A DNA stretch of 64,000 bases from an uncultured Bacteroidales bacterium (GTDB lineage: Bacteria; Bacteroidota; Bacteroidia; Bacteroidales; UBA932): positions 24,677-88,676 of the forward strand of contig ONSU01000006.1 in the NCBI GenBank assembly GCA_900320545.1, written 5' to 3'. The notes beneath the pieces were generated by a model. That model ran no database searches. It had not been told where the DNA came from and saw nothing but the letters and a program-made list of their open reading frames with translations. Both the position numbers and the translations under genes were made by a program. Position 1 is the stretch's first letter; each line of letters opens with the position of its first letter. Positions 18,090 through 25,124 of this stretch are shown here, in pieces.

Positions 18090-18691
18090 AAAAATATTAT
18101 TGTGTAGATACCAAAACTTATAAGGATGAGCCTCTTGCTTATGCTCCAGAAGGAACTCCTATTGGATTTCAATTATACGATATGATAAAAGATTTGGATG
18201 AATTGCCATTTGAGTTTACATTATATGATGTAAGAAGATCAAATCAGATAAAAAAGATCGGCATATCGGATAAGAGGCCTAAAGATTATATGATTGCCAA
18301 AACGTTGCCGATATTGTCTGCGAAAATGAAGGATATAATTGAGTCTAAACTGAATGGGAACGAAGGCGTACGCTGGATGCCTGCCAAGAACCAGAATGCA
18401 ACAGATACTTTTCAGTATTTTGTTCCCGTTTTTACAAAGTTTCTGGATACTTTGGACATAGAGCATACTTTGTTTTCTATTTGCACGGAGGAGTCCTTCA
18501 TTAAACCATACCGTAATATTATTAAACCCTATTTTAAGGCTTCTGTTGTTCAGCAATATGGTATGTTTCATGATTGTGGTCCTTGTTGGCAGTTTACATT
18601 GGGAATCTATCTCCGGGCTGATATTATGAAAGCTTTGAAACAGGAGAAGATTACGGGCGTTTCGTTTTCTTCACCTGCTTTATTGGTATAA
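18077..18691 (+). CDS. Imm11/Imm43-like putative immunity protein
   Basis: The 204-residue soluble protein has a C-terminal pattern (GIYLRADIMKALKQEKITGVSF) that resembles immunity families such as Imm11 and Imm43. The N-terminal half begins YYCVDTKTYKDEPLAYAPEG. It has no signal peptide. AT-rich composition and AT-rich codons match its neighbours in the island, not the rest of the window. It lies 9 bases upstream of the second Imm26-like gene, so they may be co-transcribed. The assignment rests on overall resemblance and should be read as tentative. Confidence 0.5.
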   Translation: MDKIKKYYCVDTKTYKDEPLAYAPEGTPIGFQLYDMIKDLDELPFEFTLYDVRRSNQIKKIGISDKRPKDYMIAKTLPILSAKMKDIIESKLNGNEGVRWMPAKNQNATDTFQYFVPVFTKFLDTLDIEHTLFSICTEESFIKPYRNIIKPYFKASVVQQYGMFHDCGPCWQFTLGIYLRADIMKALKQEKITGVSFSSPALLV

Positions 18692-18700
18692 CTGTTTAAT

Positions 18701-19204
18701 ATGAAAGTACAATGTCGAAAAGGAGACATCTTTGAGGTGAAGCTCGATGATGGCCGGAAAAGATATTTTCAATTTGTTTGTCGGGATTTGGAGCAACTGA
18801 ATTCCGATGTGATACGTGTTTTTAAAAAAGTATACTTGTCAGACGAGAGCCCATTATCGGATATTATTATCTCAGATGAAGTTGATCAGTATGTGCATAC
18901 ATCTGTTTATGCTGGTGTTAAACTTGGATTTTGGGTTAAATATGGAAAAAGTTCAAATGTTGGAAATCTTGATGTGTATTTTAGGGATGCACGAGATTTT
19001 GGTCGAGAACCTGAAGAGCCTTTAAGAAAGAAGATTTCATATCAGTGGGATGTGTGGAAAATTAATGAGAGGCGTTTCTATGTAGGTAAGTTGCCAGAGA
19101 GGTATTACTGTGCTTATCAGGGTATGGTTGAGCCTCCGTTTTTAGTGGCAGAATGTATAAGAAATTGTCGACCGATAGAAGGACTGTATGACCCGGTTTT
19201 TTAA
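18701..19204 (+). CDS. Imm26-like putative immunity protein, copy 2
   Basis: Paralogue of the gene at 17441, with the same length (167 residues) and a start exactly 1260 bases downstream. Residues 1-44 are nearly identical to copy 1. After that the two diverge to moderate similarity while keeping landmarks such as YVHTSVYAGV and W(D/N)VWK. The pattern of a conserved 5' end with a divergent body suggests recombination or gene conversion between variants with different specificity. It lies 9 bases after the Imm11/43-like gene and 6 bases before the Imm40-like gene. Confidence 0.6.
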   Translation: MKVQCRKGDIFEVKLDDGRKRYFQFVCRDLEQLNSDVIRVFKKVYLSDESPLSDIIISDEVDQYVHTSVYAGVKLGFWVKYGKSSNVGNLDVYFRDARDFGREPEEPLRKKISYQWDVWKINERRFYVGKLPERYYCAYQGMVEPPFLVAECIRNCRPIEGLYDPVF

Positions 19205-19210
19205 TGCAAA

Positions 19211-19576
19211 ATGAGTAGTGTTGATTATTTGTATGATTTCGTCTCTAGTAAGGGGTGTAATATTACAGAGTTTCTTTGTCCGGATGGTCTTACTATGTCC
19301 TCTCGAGATGTCGGTTATTGGGCATTGCAAAAGGATGATGCGTTAACTTTTATAAGAATTTGCAGAAGCGAACTTGTTTTGATTCTTGGCATAGATGTAT
19401 TGACTAAATTGAAGTCAGGTATGTTAGAGTACAATATAGAGTCGTTCTGTTTCGAACGAAAAGGCCGTGAAAATTGGCTGGATAGCGTTCACAATGCGGC
19501 TGGCGGAGCAGAATCATTTATTCAATCTCGTTTAGATGCGACATATTTATTTGTTTTTACAGTCCGGTTTTCTTGA
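19211..19576 (+). CDS. Imm40-like putative immunity protein
   Basis: The 121-residue soluble protein has the segment VGYWALQKDDALTFIRICRS followed by LVLILGIDVL, which resembles the ALxxxDALxxI...ILGGDV pattern of Imm40. One of the two glycines of the ILGGDV motif is replaced by Ile. AT-rich like the rest of the island. It is the last gene before murA, and I see no terminator in the 81-base gap, so murA may receive readthrough from the island. Confidence 0.55.
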   Translation: MSSVDYLYDFVSSKGCNITEFLCPDGLTMSSRDVGYWALQKDDALTFIRICRSELVLILGIDVLTKLKSGMLEYNIESFCFERKGRENWLDSVHNAAGGAESFIQSRLDATYLFVFTVRFS

Positions 19577-19657
19577 AAAGAACGTAAAGAAATGAGAAAA
19601 TGCGATAAGTCCTAAGAAGATAGGGTGTATAAAATAAAATAGAAACAATTATAGACT

Positions 19658-20971
19658 ATGGCATCATTTTCAATTGAGGGTGGACACCCGCTGAGCGGCA
19701 GCATTATTCCGCAGGGCGCGAAGAACGAGGCGCTGGAGGTGATCAGCGCCGTTCTGCTGACCAAAGAGGAGGTCCGGATGTCCAATGTCCCCGAGATCCT
19801 CGACGTCAAAAACCTGATCGGCCTCCTCGAGGGGATCGGCGTCAAGGTCACCCGGCTCGACAGGGGTGAATACATTTTCAAGGCGGACGACCTTAACGAG
19901 GAATATCTCGACAGTCGCGACTTTGTGAAGCGCTGCTCGATGCTGCGGGGCTCCGTGATGCTGGCCGGGCCGCTGCTGGCTCGCTTCGGCCACGTCTATT
20001 TCCCCAAGCCGGGCGGCGACAAGATCGGCCGGCGGAGGGTGGATACCCACATTCTCGGCCTGATGAACCTCGGGGCGGAACTCTCCTACGACGAGACCCG
20101 CAAGGCCTATTTCCTTCAACTCAAGGACGGCCGTCCCCTCAAGGGTACCTATATGTTGCTGGACGAGGCCTCCGTTACCGGTACAGCCAACATCCTGATG
20201 GCGGCTACCCTTGCTGAGGGGCAGACGACCATCTACAATGCGGCCTGCGAACCGTATATCCAGCAATTGACCCGTCTGCTCCGCTCGATGGGTGCCGTGA
20301 TCGACGGGCTCGGGTCCAACCTGCTGACGGTCCACGGCGTGAAGGCGCTCCACGGGGCTTCGCATATCATCCTCCCCGACATGATCGAAGTGGGCTCCTT
20401 CATCGGAATGGCGGCGATGAACCAGAGCGCCATTACCATCCGCAACGTTTCCTACGACAACCTCGGCATCATCCCCCAGGCCTTCCGCCGTCTCGGCGTC
20501 AAACTCGAGCAGCGGGGCGACGACATCTATGTGCCCGCCCAGGAGACCTATCAGATCGAATCCTTCCTCGACGGCTCCATCATGACGATGGCCGACGCTC
20601 CCTGGCCGGGCCTCACCCCGGACCTCCTGAGCGTCATCCTCGTGGTGGCGACCCAGTGCAAGGGCTCCGTCCTCATCCACCAGAAAATGTTCGAAAGCCG
20701 CCTGTTCTTCGTCGACAAACTCATCGATATGGGCGCGCAGATCATCCTCTGCGACCCGCACCGGGCCGTCGTCATCGGACACGACCACCAGTTCCGACTC
20801 CGGGCCAACAACATGCTCTCGCCGGATATCCGTGCGGGTATCGCCCTGCTGATCGCGGCGATGTCCGCGAAGGGCACGAGCGTCATCGGCAACATCGACC
20901 AGATCGACCGCGGCTACGAGAACATCGACCAGCGTCTGAACGCGCTCGGCGCGTCGATTACGCGTGTTTAG
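19658..20971 (+). CDS. murA: UDP-N-acetylglucosamine 1-carboxyvinyltransferase
   Basis: Transfers enolpyruvate from PEP to UDP-GlcNAc, the first committed step of peptidoglycan synthesis. The N-terminal GAKNEAL block (about residues 20-26) is diagnostic. The active-site loop reads FPKPGGDKIGRRRVDTH, so Asp121 stands where most MurA enzymes have the Cys that fosfomycin alkylates. The product has 437 residues, a normal length. GC content returns abruptly to about 60 percent at its start. No Bacteroidota -7 box is visible in the 81 bases upstream. Confidence 0.97.
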   Translation: MASFSIEGGHPLSGSIIPQGAKNEALEVISAVLLTKEEVRMSNVPEILDVKNLIGLLEGIGVKVTRLDRGEYIFKADDLNEEYLDSRDFVKRCSMLRGSVMLAGPLLARFGHVYFPKPGGDKIGRRRVDTHILGLMNLGAELSYDETRKAYFLQLKDGRPLKGTYMLLDEASVTGTANILMAATLAEGQTTIYNAACEPYIQQLTRLLRSMGAVIDGLGSNLLTVHGVKALHGASHIILPDMIEVGSFIGMAAMNQSAITIRNVSYDNLGIIPQAFRRLGVKLEQRGDDIYVPAQETYQIESFLDGSIMTMADAPWPGLTPDLLSVILVVATQCKGSVLIHQKMFESRLFFVDKLIDMGAQIILCDPHRAVVIGHDHQFRLRANNMLSPDIRAGIALLIAAMSAKGTSVIGNIDQIDRGYENIDQRLNALGASITRV

Positions 20972-20982
20972 CGGGCTAACTA

Positions 20983-21012
20983 TTGATTATTAATGTTTTT
21001 TTCCTAATTTTG
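20983..21012 (+). promoter_or_regulatory. promoter of the 21018 gene pair
   Basis: TTG at 20983-20985, 19 bases, TAATTTTG at 21005-21012. The box ends 5 bases before the ATG at 21018, implying a leaderless or nearly leaderless mRNA. Confidence 0.6.
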
Positions 21013-21017
21013 CGACT

Positions 21018-21818
21018 ATGAAAAGAACAATTCTCCTTACTGCAGTGGCGGCGTTGCTTATGATGCTGCCCGTTCAGCGCGCCTCGGCGCAGTACTTCAA
21101 CCACCTTGCGCTCGGTATCACGGCGGGTATCGACGGCTTCGGCCTCGAGCTCGCGGCTCCGCTCGGCAACCAGTTCCAGATGCGTGTGGGCGGTTCGTTC
21201 TTCCCTCCGATGTTTCGTCCCCACCACGTTTTCCATTTCGAAGAGACCGCGGAACATGAGATGGCGGACGTCGACGTGGAGGCGCTCCCGTTGTTCGGCG
21301 GGGCCAACCTGATGTTCGACTGGCATCCGGCCGCCAACAAATGGTTCTTCATCACTGCGGGCGTGTATGCGGGCTCGAGCCAGGTGCTGACCATCCGCAA
21401 CAAGAGACCTTTCCTGAAGGAGGAAGACTGGGGGCATAAAGGCCTGATGATCGGTGACAATGTATTCGCTTCCACGGATGAAAAGGGTATCGCCCATGGC
21501 ACGCTCAACGTATGGCCCGTCCGTCCCTATGCCGGCATCGGCTTCGGCAATGCGATCGATCCGAACAAACGTGTCTGCTTCAATGTCGAACTCGGCGCCG
21601 CCTTCACCAACGGCTATCAGGTAAAGGTATCGGGAGAGAACTATGAGACGGGTGATGAGGGCGTTGTCCGGGTGACCAGCTCCGACTTCTACATCGGTGA
21701 GGATGACGGGGACAGGACCGACAAGAACAATTACGAAGACAAACTCCTCATCGACAAGATGGGCAAATTCCCCGTCGTGCCGATGATCAAATTCGGCCTT
21801 TATATCAGACTATTCTAA
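21018..21818 (+). CDS. Putative outer-membrane beta-barrel protein
   Basis: A signal peptide (about residues 1-25, ending SAQ) precedes 240 residues with alternating hydrophobic and polar strands, many aromatic residues and a terminal aromatic Phe (GLYIRLF), all typical of small outer-membrane barrels. I do not recognise a specific family. It is followed 12 bases later by a lipoprotein gene, and the two probably form one operon with linked surface functions. Confidence 0.7.
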   Translation: MKRTILLTAVAALLMMLPVQRASAQYFNHLALGITAGIDGFGLELAAPLGNQFQMRVGGSFFPPMFRPHHVFHFEETAEHEMADVDVEALPLFGGANLMFDWHPAANKWFFITAGVYAGSSQVLTIRNKRPFLKEEDWGHKGLMIGDNVFASTDEKGIAHGTLNVWPVRPYAGIGFGNAIDPNKRVCFNVELGAAFTNGYQVKVSGENYETGDEGVVRVTSSDFYIGEDDGDRTDKNNYEDKLLIDKMGKFPVVPMIKFGLYIRLF

Positions 21819-21830
21819 AACCCTTCGCTT

Positions 21831-22760
21831 ATGAAAAAGATTTTAGGTATTTTGGCGGTCGCGGCCTTGATGGCTGTCGCCTGCGATCAGGAGAACCACT
21901 CGGGCGGTGATTCCACCGATTCTACGTACACGACGCCCAAGATGCCCGCTCCGATGAACCTGGACAACAACTTCGGTTTTTCCGTGAATCAGTCCCAGGC
22001 GCAGGACGGGATGAAGAATCCCGCCGGTAATATCGACAAGGTCGAGGAAGGAACGCTTCCTCCGGGCGGTACGGGCGTGATTGTCTTCGAGGACGCCGGC
22101 CCGAAAGAGTTCAGTTTCACCGCGCTTGACGGCAAAGTGAAGGCCGGCGCTTCATTCCTGTGCTCCAGAGTGTTCGACCGGATCGATGTCATTTCCGTCT
22201 CCGACGGCAATGCACAGTTGAAATTCACCCAGAGCGGCAAGGCCATTACACTTTCCGCCCAGGTGCAGGGCCAGGTCCCTTCAACGGCTTATGTGCAGGA
22301 TGTCTGCCGCAACTGGGTGGTGGAGGAAACTAAAATTTCCATCAAGGTGCAGGGTGAAGCCAACAAACTCAGCCCCGGCGGGAAGTTCGACGGCTGCAAG
22401 CTGAGTGAGATCAGTCGGGAACTCGTCGATCAGAATGTCAATATCAAGGTCCTTTCTCCTGATTACGACATTACTAAAATTATGATCGCACCCAGCGGCG
22501 ATTTCGCGATCTTTTTTGCAGGGCGTGATCCGTACTTCGGCAAATTCACGCTTAACGGCACCGAATTCAGGTATAAGTTCACCTACTATGAGAAGGATGA
22601 TGACAATCCGGTCATCGCCGGCGAAGCGCAGGGTAAACTCTGGGTGGCGAACGGCAAAGGCCGCCTGAACCTCAAGTCCGACCTGAAGGATGACAGCGGC
22701 AAGGGTTATTCCCTGGATGTGACTCTGGTGATGACGCCCGAGAAGCCGTCCGGGAAGTAA
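21831..22760 (+). CDS. Hypothetical lipoprotein
   Basis: The signal peptide ends with the lipobox AVAC (Cys18), followed by DQENHSGGDSTDS, a surface-exposure-like linker rich in Asp, Ser and Thr. The remaining 270 residues look beta-rich and carry no motif I recognise. It is convergent with the M16 peptidase gene, with only 5 bases between the stop codons, and is co-directional with the outer-membrane barrel gene upstream. Confidence 0.7.
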   Translation: MKKILGILAVAALMAVACDQENHSGGDSTDSTYTTPKMPAPMNLDNNFGFSVNQSQAQDGMKNPAGNIDKVEEGTLPPGGTGVIVFEDAGPKEFSFTALDGKVKAGASFLCSRVFDRIDVISVSDGNAQLKFTQSGKAITLSAQVQGQVPSTAYVQDVCRNWVVEETKISIKVQGEANKLSPGGKFDGCKLSEISRELVDQNVNIKVLSPDYDITKIMIAPSGDFAIFFAGRDPYFGKFTLNGTEFRYKFTYYEKDDDNPVIAGEAQGKLWVANGKGRLNLKSDLKDDSGKGYSLDVTLVMTPEKPSGK

Positions 22761-22765
22761 CTTCG

Positions 22766-24019
22766 CTAGTAGAATATCAACGTGGAAAGTGTCCCTTCGC
22801 CCAGCAGGCGGAGGGACATTTTTTGGATATCCTCCGCCGTGACGGCCTCCACGGCGGCCTTGTTCTCCGCGAAGGAGAAAACGCGGCCGAAAGAAAGGAG
22901 GCTTTTGCCCATCGAAAGGCACTGCGCCTCGCCGTTGTCGGAGGAGATGGCGAGCTGGCCGAGGAGTTGTTTGCGGGCGGCCTTCATTTTCGCTTCCGAG
23001 AGCGGCTTTTCCCGGAGGCGGGCGAGCTCCCGGCCGATGCAGTCGAGGCAACGCTGGAGGTTGGGCTTGTCGCAGCCGAAGGCGATGGTGAAGAGGCCGG
23101 TGTCGCTGTACTGCGTGTAGTTGCATTCGACGTTGTAGACCCAGCCGTTCTTCTCCCGCAGGATGCTGCCGAGGATGGAATTGGAGGCCGGTCCGCCGAG
23201 CAGGTTCATCAGCATCGCGGTGATGATGCGGTCCTTCCCGTCATAGAGGGACGGCGCCGGTCCGCCGATGATGGCGTTGACCTCGTGGTTGCGCCGGTTG
23301 CGGCTCTCGCAGAACACCTGCGTCGGCACGGTCGCCCGTTCGTCCTTCCTGTTCGCATTTCCGTCATTTCCGGGCTTCCTTCCGTCATTCCGGAGCTTGT
23401 CCCTGGATTCCACCCTCCGTTTCACCTTCCTCTCCATCACCTTCTCCTCGATGTCCGCCACGACCGTGAGCGCCATATTCTCCGGCACGAAGAAAGTCCG
23501 GTAAAAACGGCGGAGCTCCTCCGGCGTGATCCGGGAGACGCTGGCCCTCGTGCCGAGAATGCGGCCGCCGAGGGGATGCCCCTTGAAGAGCATTTCGTCG
23601 AAGGTGTCGTAGATGTCCTCAGGCGGATTGTCCTTGTAGGAGATGATCTCGTCGATGACCACGCCGCGTTCGGTCTCGATCTCTGCGTCGGGGAAGGTCG
23701 CTTCCGTCGCAAGTTCGAGGATGAGGTCCAGCGCTTTGTCGATATCCTCTTTGAGGACGGTGGCGTGCAGGACGATTTCTTCCTTGGTGGTATAGGCGTT
23801 GAGTTCACCGCCGAGCCGGTCGAGGCGGGAGGAGATGGAGGCGGCGGTCCGCTTCCGGGTGCCTTTGAAGAGGGTGTGCTCGAGGAAATGGGCGATGCCC
23901 CCGTGGAATCCTTCTTCCGCGCGGGTGCCGCAGCGGATGTGCAGCGCGCAGTAGGCGGCCGCGTTGCCGGCCCTTTTTACGGCGTACCGAAGGCCGCTTT
24001 GAACTGTTCCGCCCGTCAT
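22766..24019 (-). CDS. M16 family zinc metallopeptidase
   Basis: Pitrilysin/processing-peptidase-like protease. The inverted zinc motif HFLEH lies at residues 44-48, and the third ligand is probably E124 in VIDEI. The 417-residue protein has the two M16 half-domains. Between them, at residues 200-230, lies a basic, Asn/Asp/Gly-rich stretch (RNDGRKPGNDGN) encoded by a REP-like palindromic sequence. The ATG at 24019 overlaps the stop of the upstream gene (ATGA), and open frame further upstream is antisense artefact. No signal peptide is apparent, so it is probably cytoplasmic. Confidence 0.92.
   Translation of the reverse strand: MTGGTVQSGLRYAVKRAGNAAAYCALHIRCGTRAEEGFHGGIAHFLEHTLFKGTRKRTAASISSRLDRLGGELNAYTTKEEIVLHATVLKEDIDKALDLILELATEATFPDAEIETERGVVIDEIISYKDNPPEDIYDTFDEMLFKGHPLGGRILGTRASVSRITPEELRRFYRTFFVPENMALTVVADIEEKVMERKVKRRVESRDKLRNDGRKPGNDGNANRKDERATVPTQVFCESRNRRNHEVNAIIGGPAPSLYDGKDRIITAMLMNLLGGPASNSILGSILREKNGWVYNVECNYTQYSDTGLFTIAFGCDKPNLQRCLDCIGRELARLREKPLSEAKMKAARKQLLGQLAISSDNGEAQCLSMGKSLLSFGRVFSFAENKAAVEAVTAEDIQKMSLRLLGEGTLSTLIFY
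23360..23412. repeat. REP-like repeat inside the M16 peptidase gene
   Basis: The plus strand contains TCCGTCATTTCCGG (23360-23373), CCGTCATTCC (23382-23391) and then GTCCCTGGATTCC. This is the layout of the dispersed GTCATTCC...GGATTC palindromes common in many bacteria. The 14-mer at 23360-23373 recurs, inverted, in aroC at 57920-57933. Confidence 0.6.
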
Positions 24020-24864
24020 TGCGCCTGTCTGGAGATGGATTTGAATTCTTTGGCGGTGAAGCCGCGGCCGGTCTTCCCGGTGATGCGGTGCCGTTTGAAG
24101 TAGTACAGGGTATGGTCGTCGGTGCCGATGAGCATCTTGTAGCAGCGCGAGGTGGCCGAAGGATCCTCCGACGCCACGGTGTAGCTGACGATCGTTCCGG
24201 CCGTCCCGTCGATCATCGCGTCGTCGGCGGCATCCTCTTCGACGATCCGCGTCCGGGAGCCCGATTTGTCGAGCGGAGAAACCCGGAAACTGAGGTCGCT
24301 TTCCGTGAAGAGGACATTCCGGTGACGGATTTTCGGGAGGTTGCGGTTGTAGAGACTGAGGCCCTGATAGCCCTCCAGATCCCTTTCCATCGCCTTCAGG
24401 GCGAAATCCTGGATAATGTCGAGAAAGGCCGGAATCATTGCGATCTCCCGTCCCGTCCCGCCGGGAACGCTGAACGGGATGGATACGACTTCCGTCATTT
24501 TCCCGATGCCTTCTTCCGCCTCGGGCCCTCCCTTGACGAGACTGATGAAATCGATTCCCGGCTCCATCTCTCCGCAGAACTGTCCGGTGACGATCAGGAG
24601 GAAGTAATAGTTCGCGTCTTTTTTGAGCGTCTCGAACTCCTGCAGGGTGCACAGTTCGAACGGGGAAATGTGCCAGTGCTCCACCACATCCTGCCGCAGG
24701 GCCCCGTCGATGAACACATTCTCCGTCATCACGACCTTGGTGATCTTCTCCTGCAGGTCGCGGATCTTATACTTCTTGGTCTCGATCTTCCCCTGCGCCC
24801 CGGCCGTCACCGCCCCGATGCACAGCAGAAGTCCCGCGACCATTATTTTGCAAAAATTTTTCAT
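24016..24864 (-). CDS. Hypothetical secreted protein
   Basis: The 282-residue protein begins with a clear signal peptide (NFCKIMVAGLLLCIGAVTAGAQ, cleavage near residue 22) and should be periplasmic or surface-located. I recognise no domain. The ATG at 24864 is chosen over the far upstream start at 25011, because only the former gives a signal peptide and it lies just downstream of a TATATTTG box. Its stop overlaps the start of the M16 peptidase gene, so the two are translationally coupled. Confidence 0.7.
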   Translation of the reverse strand: MKNFCKIMVAGLLLCIGAVTAGAQGKIETKKYKIRDLQEKITKVVMTENVFIDGALRQDVVEHWHISPFELCTLQEFETLKKDANYYFLLIVTGQFCGEMEPGIDFISLVKGGPEAEEGIGKMTEVVSIPFSVPGGTGREIAMIPAFLDIIQDFALKAMERDLEGYQGLSLYNRNLPKIRHRNVLFTESDLSFRVSPLDKSGSRTRIVEEDAADDAMIDGTAGTIVSYTVASEDPSATSRCYKMLIGTDDHTLYYFKRHRITGKTGRGFTAKEFKSISRQAQ

Positions 24865-24872
24865 AGTGGCTG

Positions 24873-24880
24873 CAAATATA
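24873..24880 (-). promoter_or_regulatory. -7 box of the 24864 gene
   Basis: On the minus strand TATATTTG ends 8 bases before the ATG at 24864. Its -33 position falls inside the adjoining MITE-like element, and no TTG is present at the expected spacing. Confidence 0.55.
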
Positions 24881-24882
24881 CA

Positions 24883-25020
24883 AAAAATAAGTTGTATCAG
24901 TGGAAGAAACCGTGGCCGCCCGTGGCCACGTGAACGGGAGGGGCCCGCAAGTCGCAGACTTGTGGGAGGGATGGAGGAGCGAAGCTCCGGAAGTTTCAGG
25001 AACTGATACAACTTATTTTT
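24883..25020. mobile_element. MITE-like 138-bp element with 19-bp inverted repeats
   Basis: Perfect 19-bp inverted repeats (AAAAATAAGTTGTATCAGT at 24883-24901, its complement at 25002-25020) flank 100 bp of GC-rich sequence. The interior holds smaller hairpins, for example CCCGCAAGTC pairing with GACTTGTGGG around 24944-24966. There is no coding capacity and no clear target-site duplication. It lies between two divergent genes. A large structured REP or an invertible segment are alternatives. Confidence 0.55.
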
Positions 25021-25086
25021 GAAGATGTTGTTTTGATATAACCATCAGGCAAAGGGTGAAAAAAGTGATGAGTTACCTGAGGTAGT

Positions 25087-25118
25087 TTTGTGGGAAAACG
25101 GTAAAATGGTTATATTTG
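25087..25118 (+). promoter_or_regulatory. promoter of dnaX
   Basis: TTTG at 25087-25090, 20 bases, TATATTTG at 25111-25118. The ATG lies only 7 bases further, so the transcript should be leaderless or nearly so. Confidence 0.7.
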
Positions 25119-25124
25119 TAAGTT

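Noticed and set aside
24883-25020. Invertible promoter (phase-variable switch)
   Set aside because: The inverted repeats fit, but the interior is GC-rich and has no TAnnTTTG box, and the dnaX promoter lies outside it. A MITE-like element is more likely.
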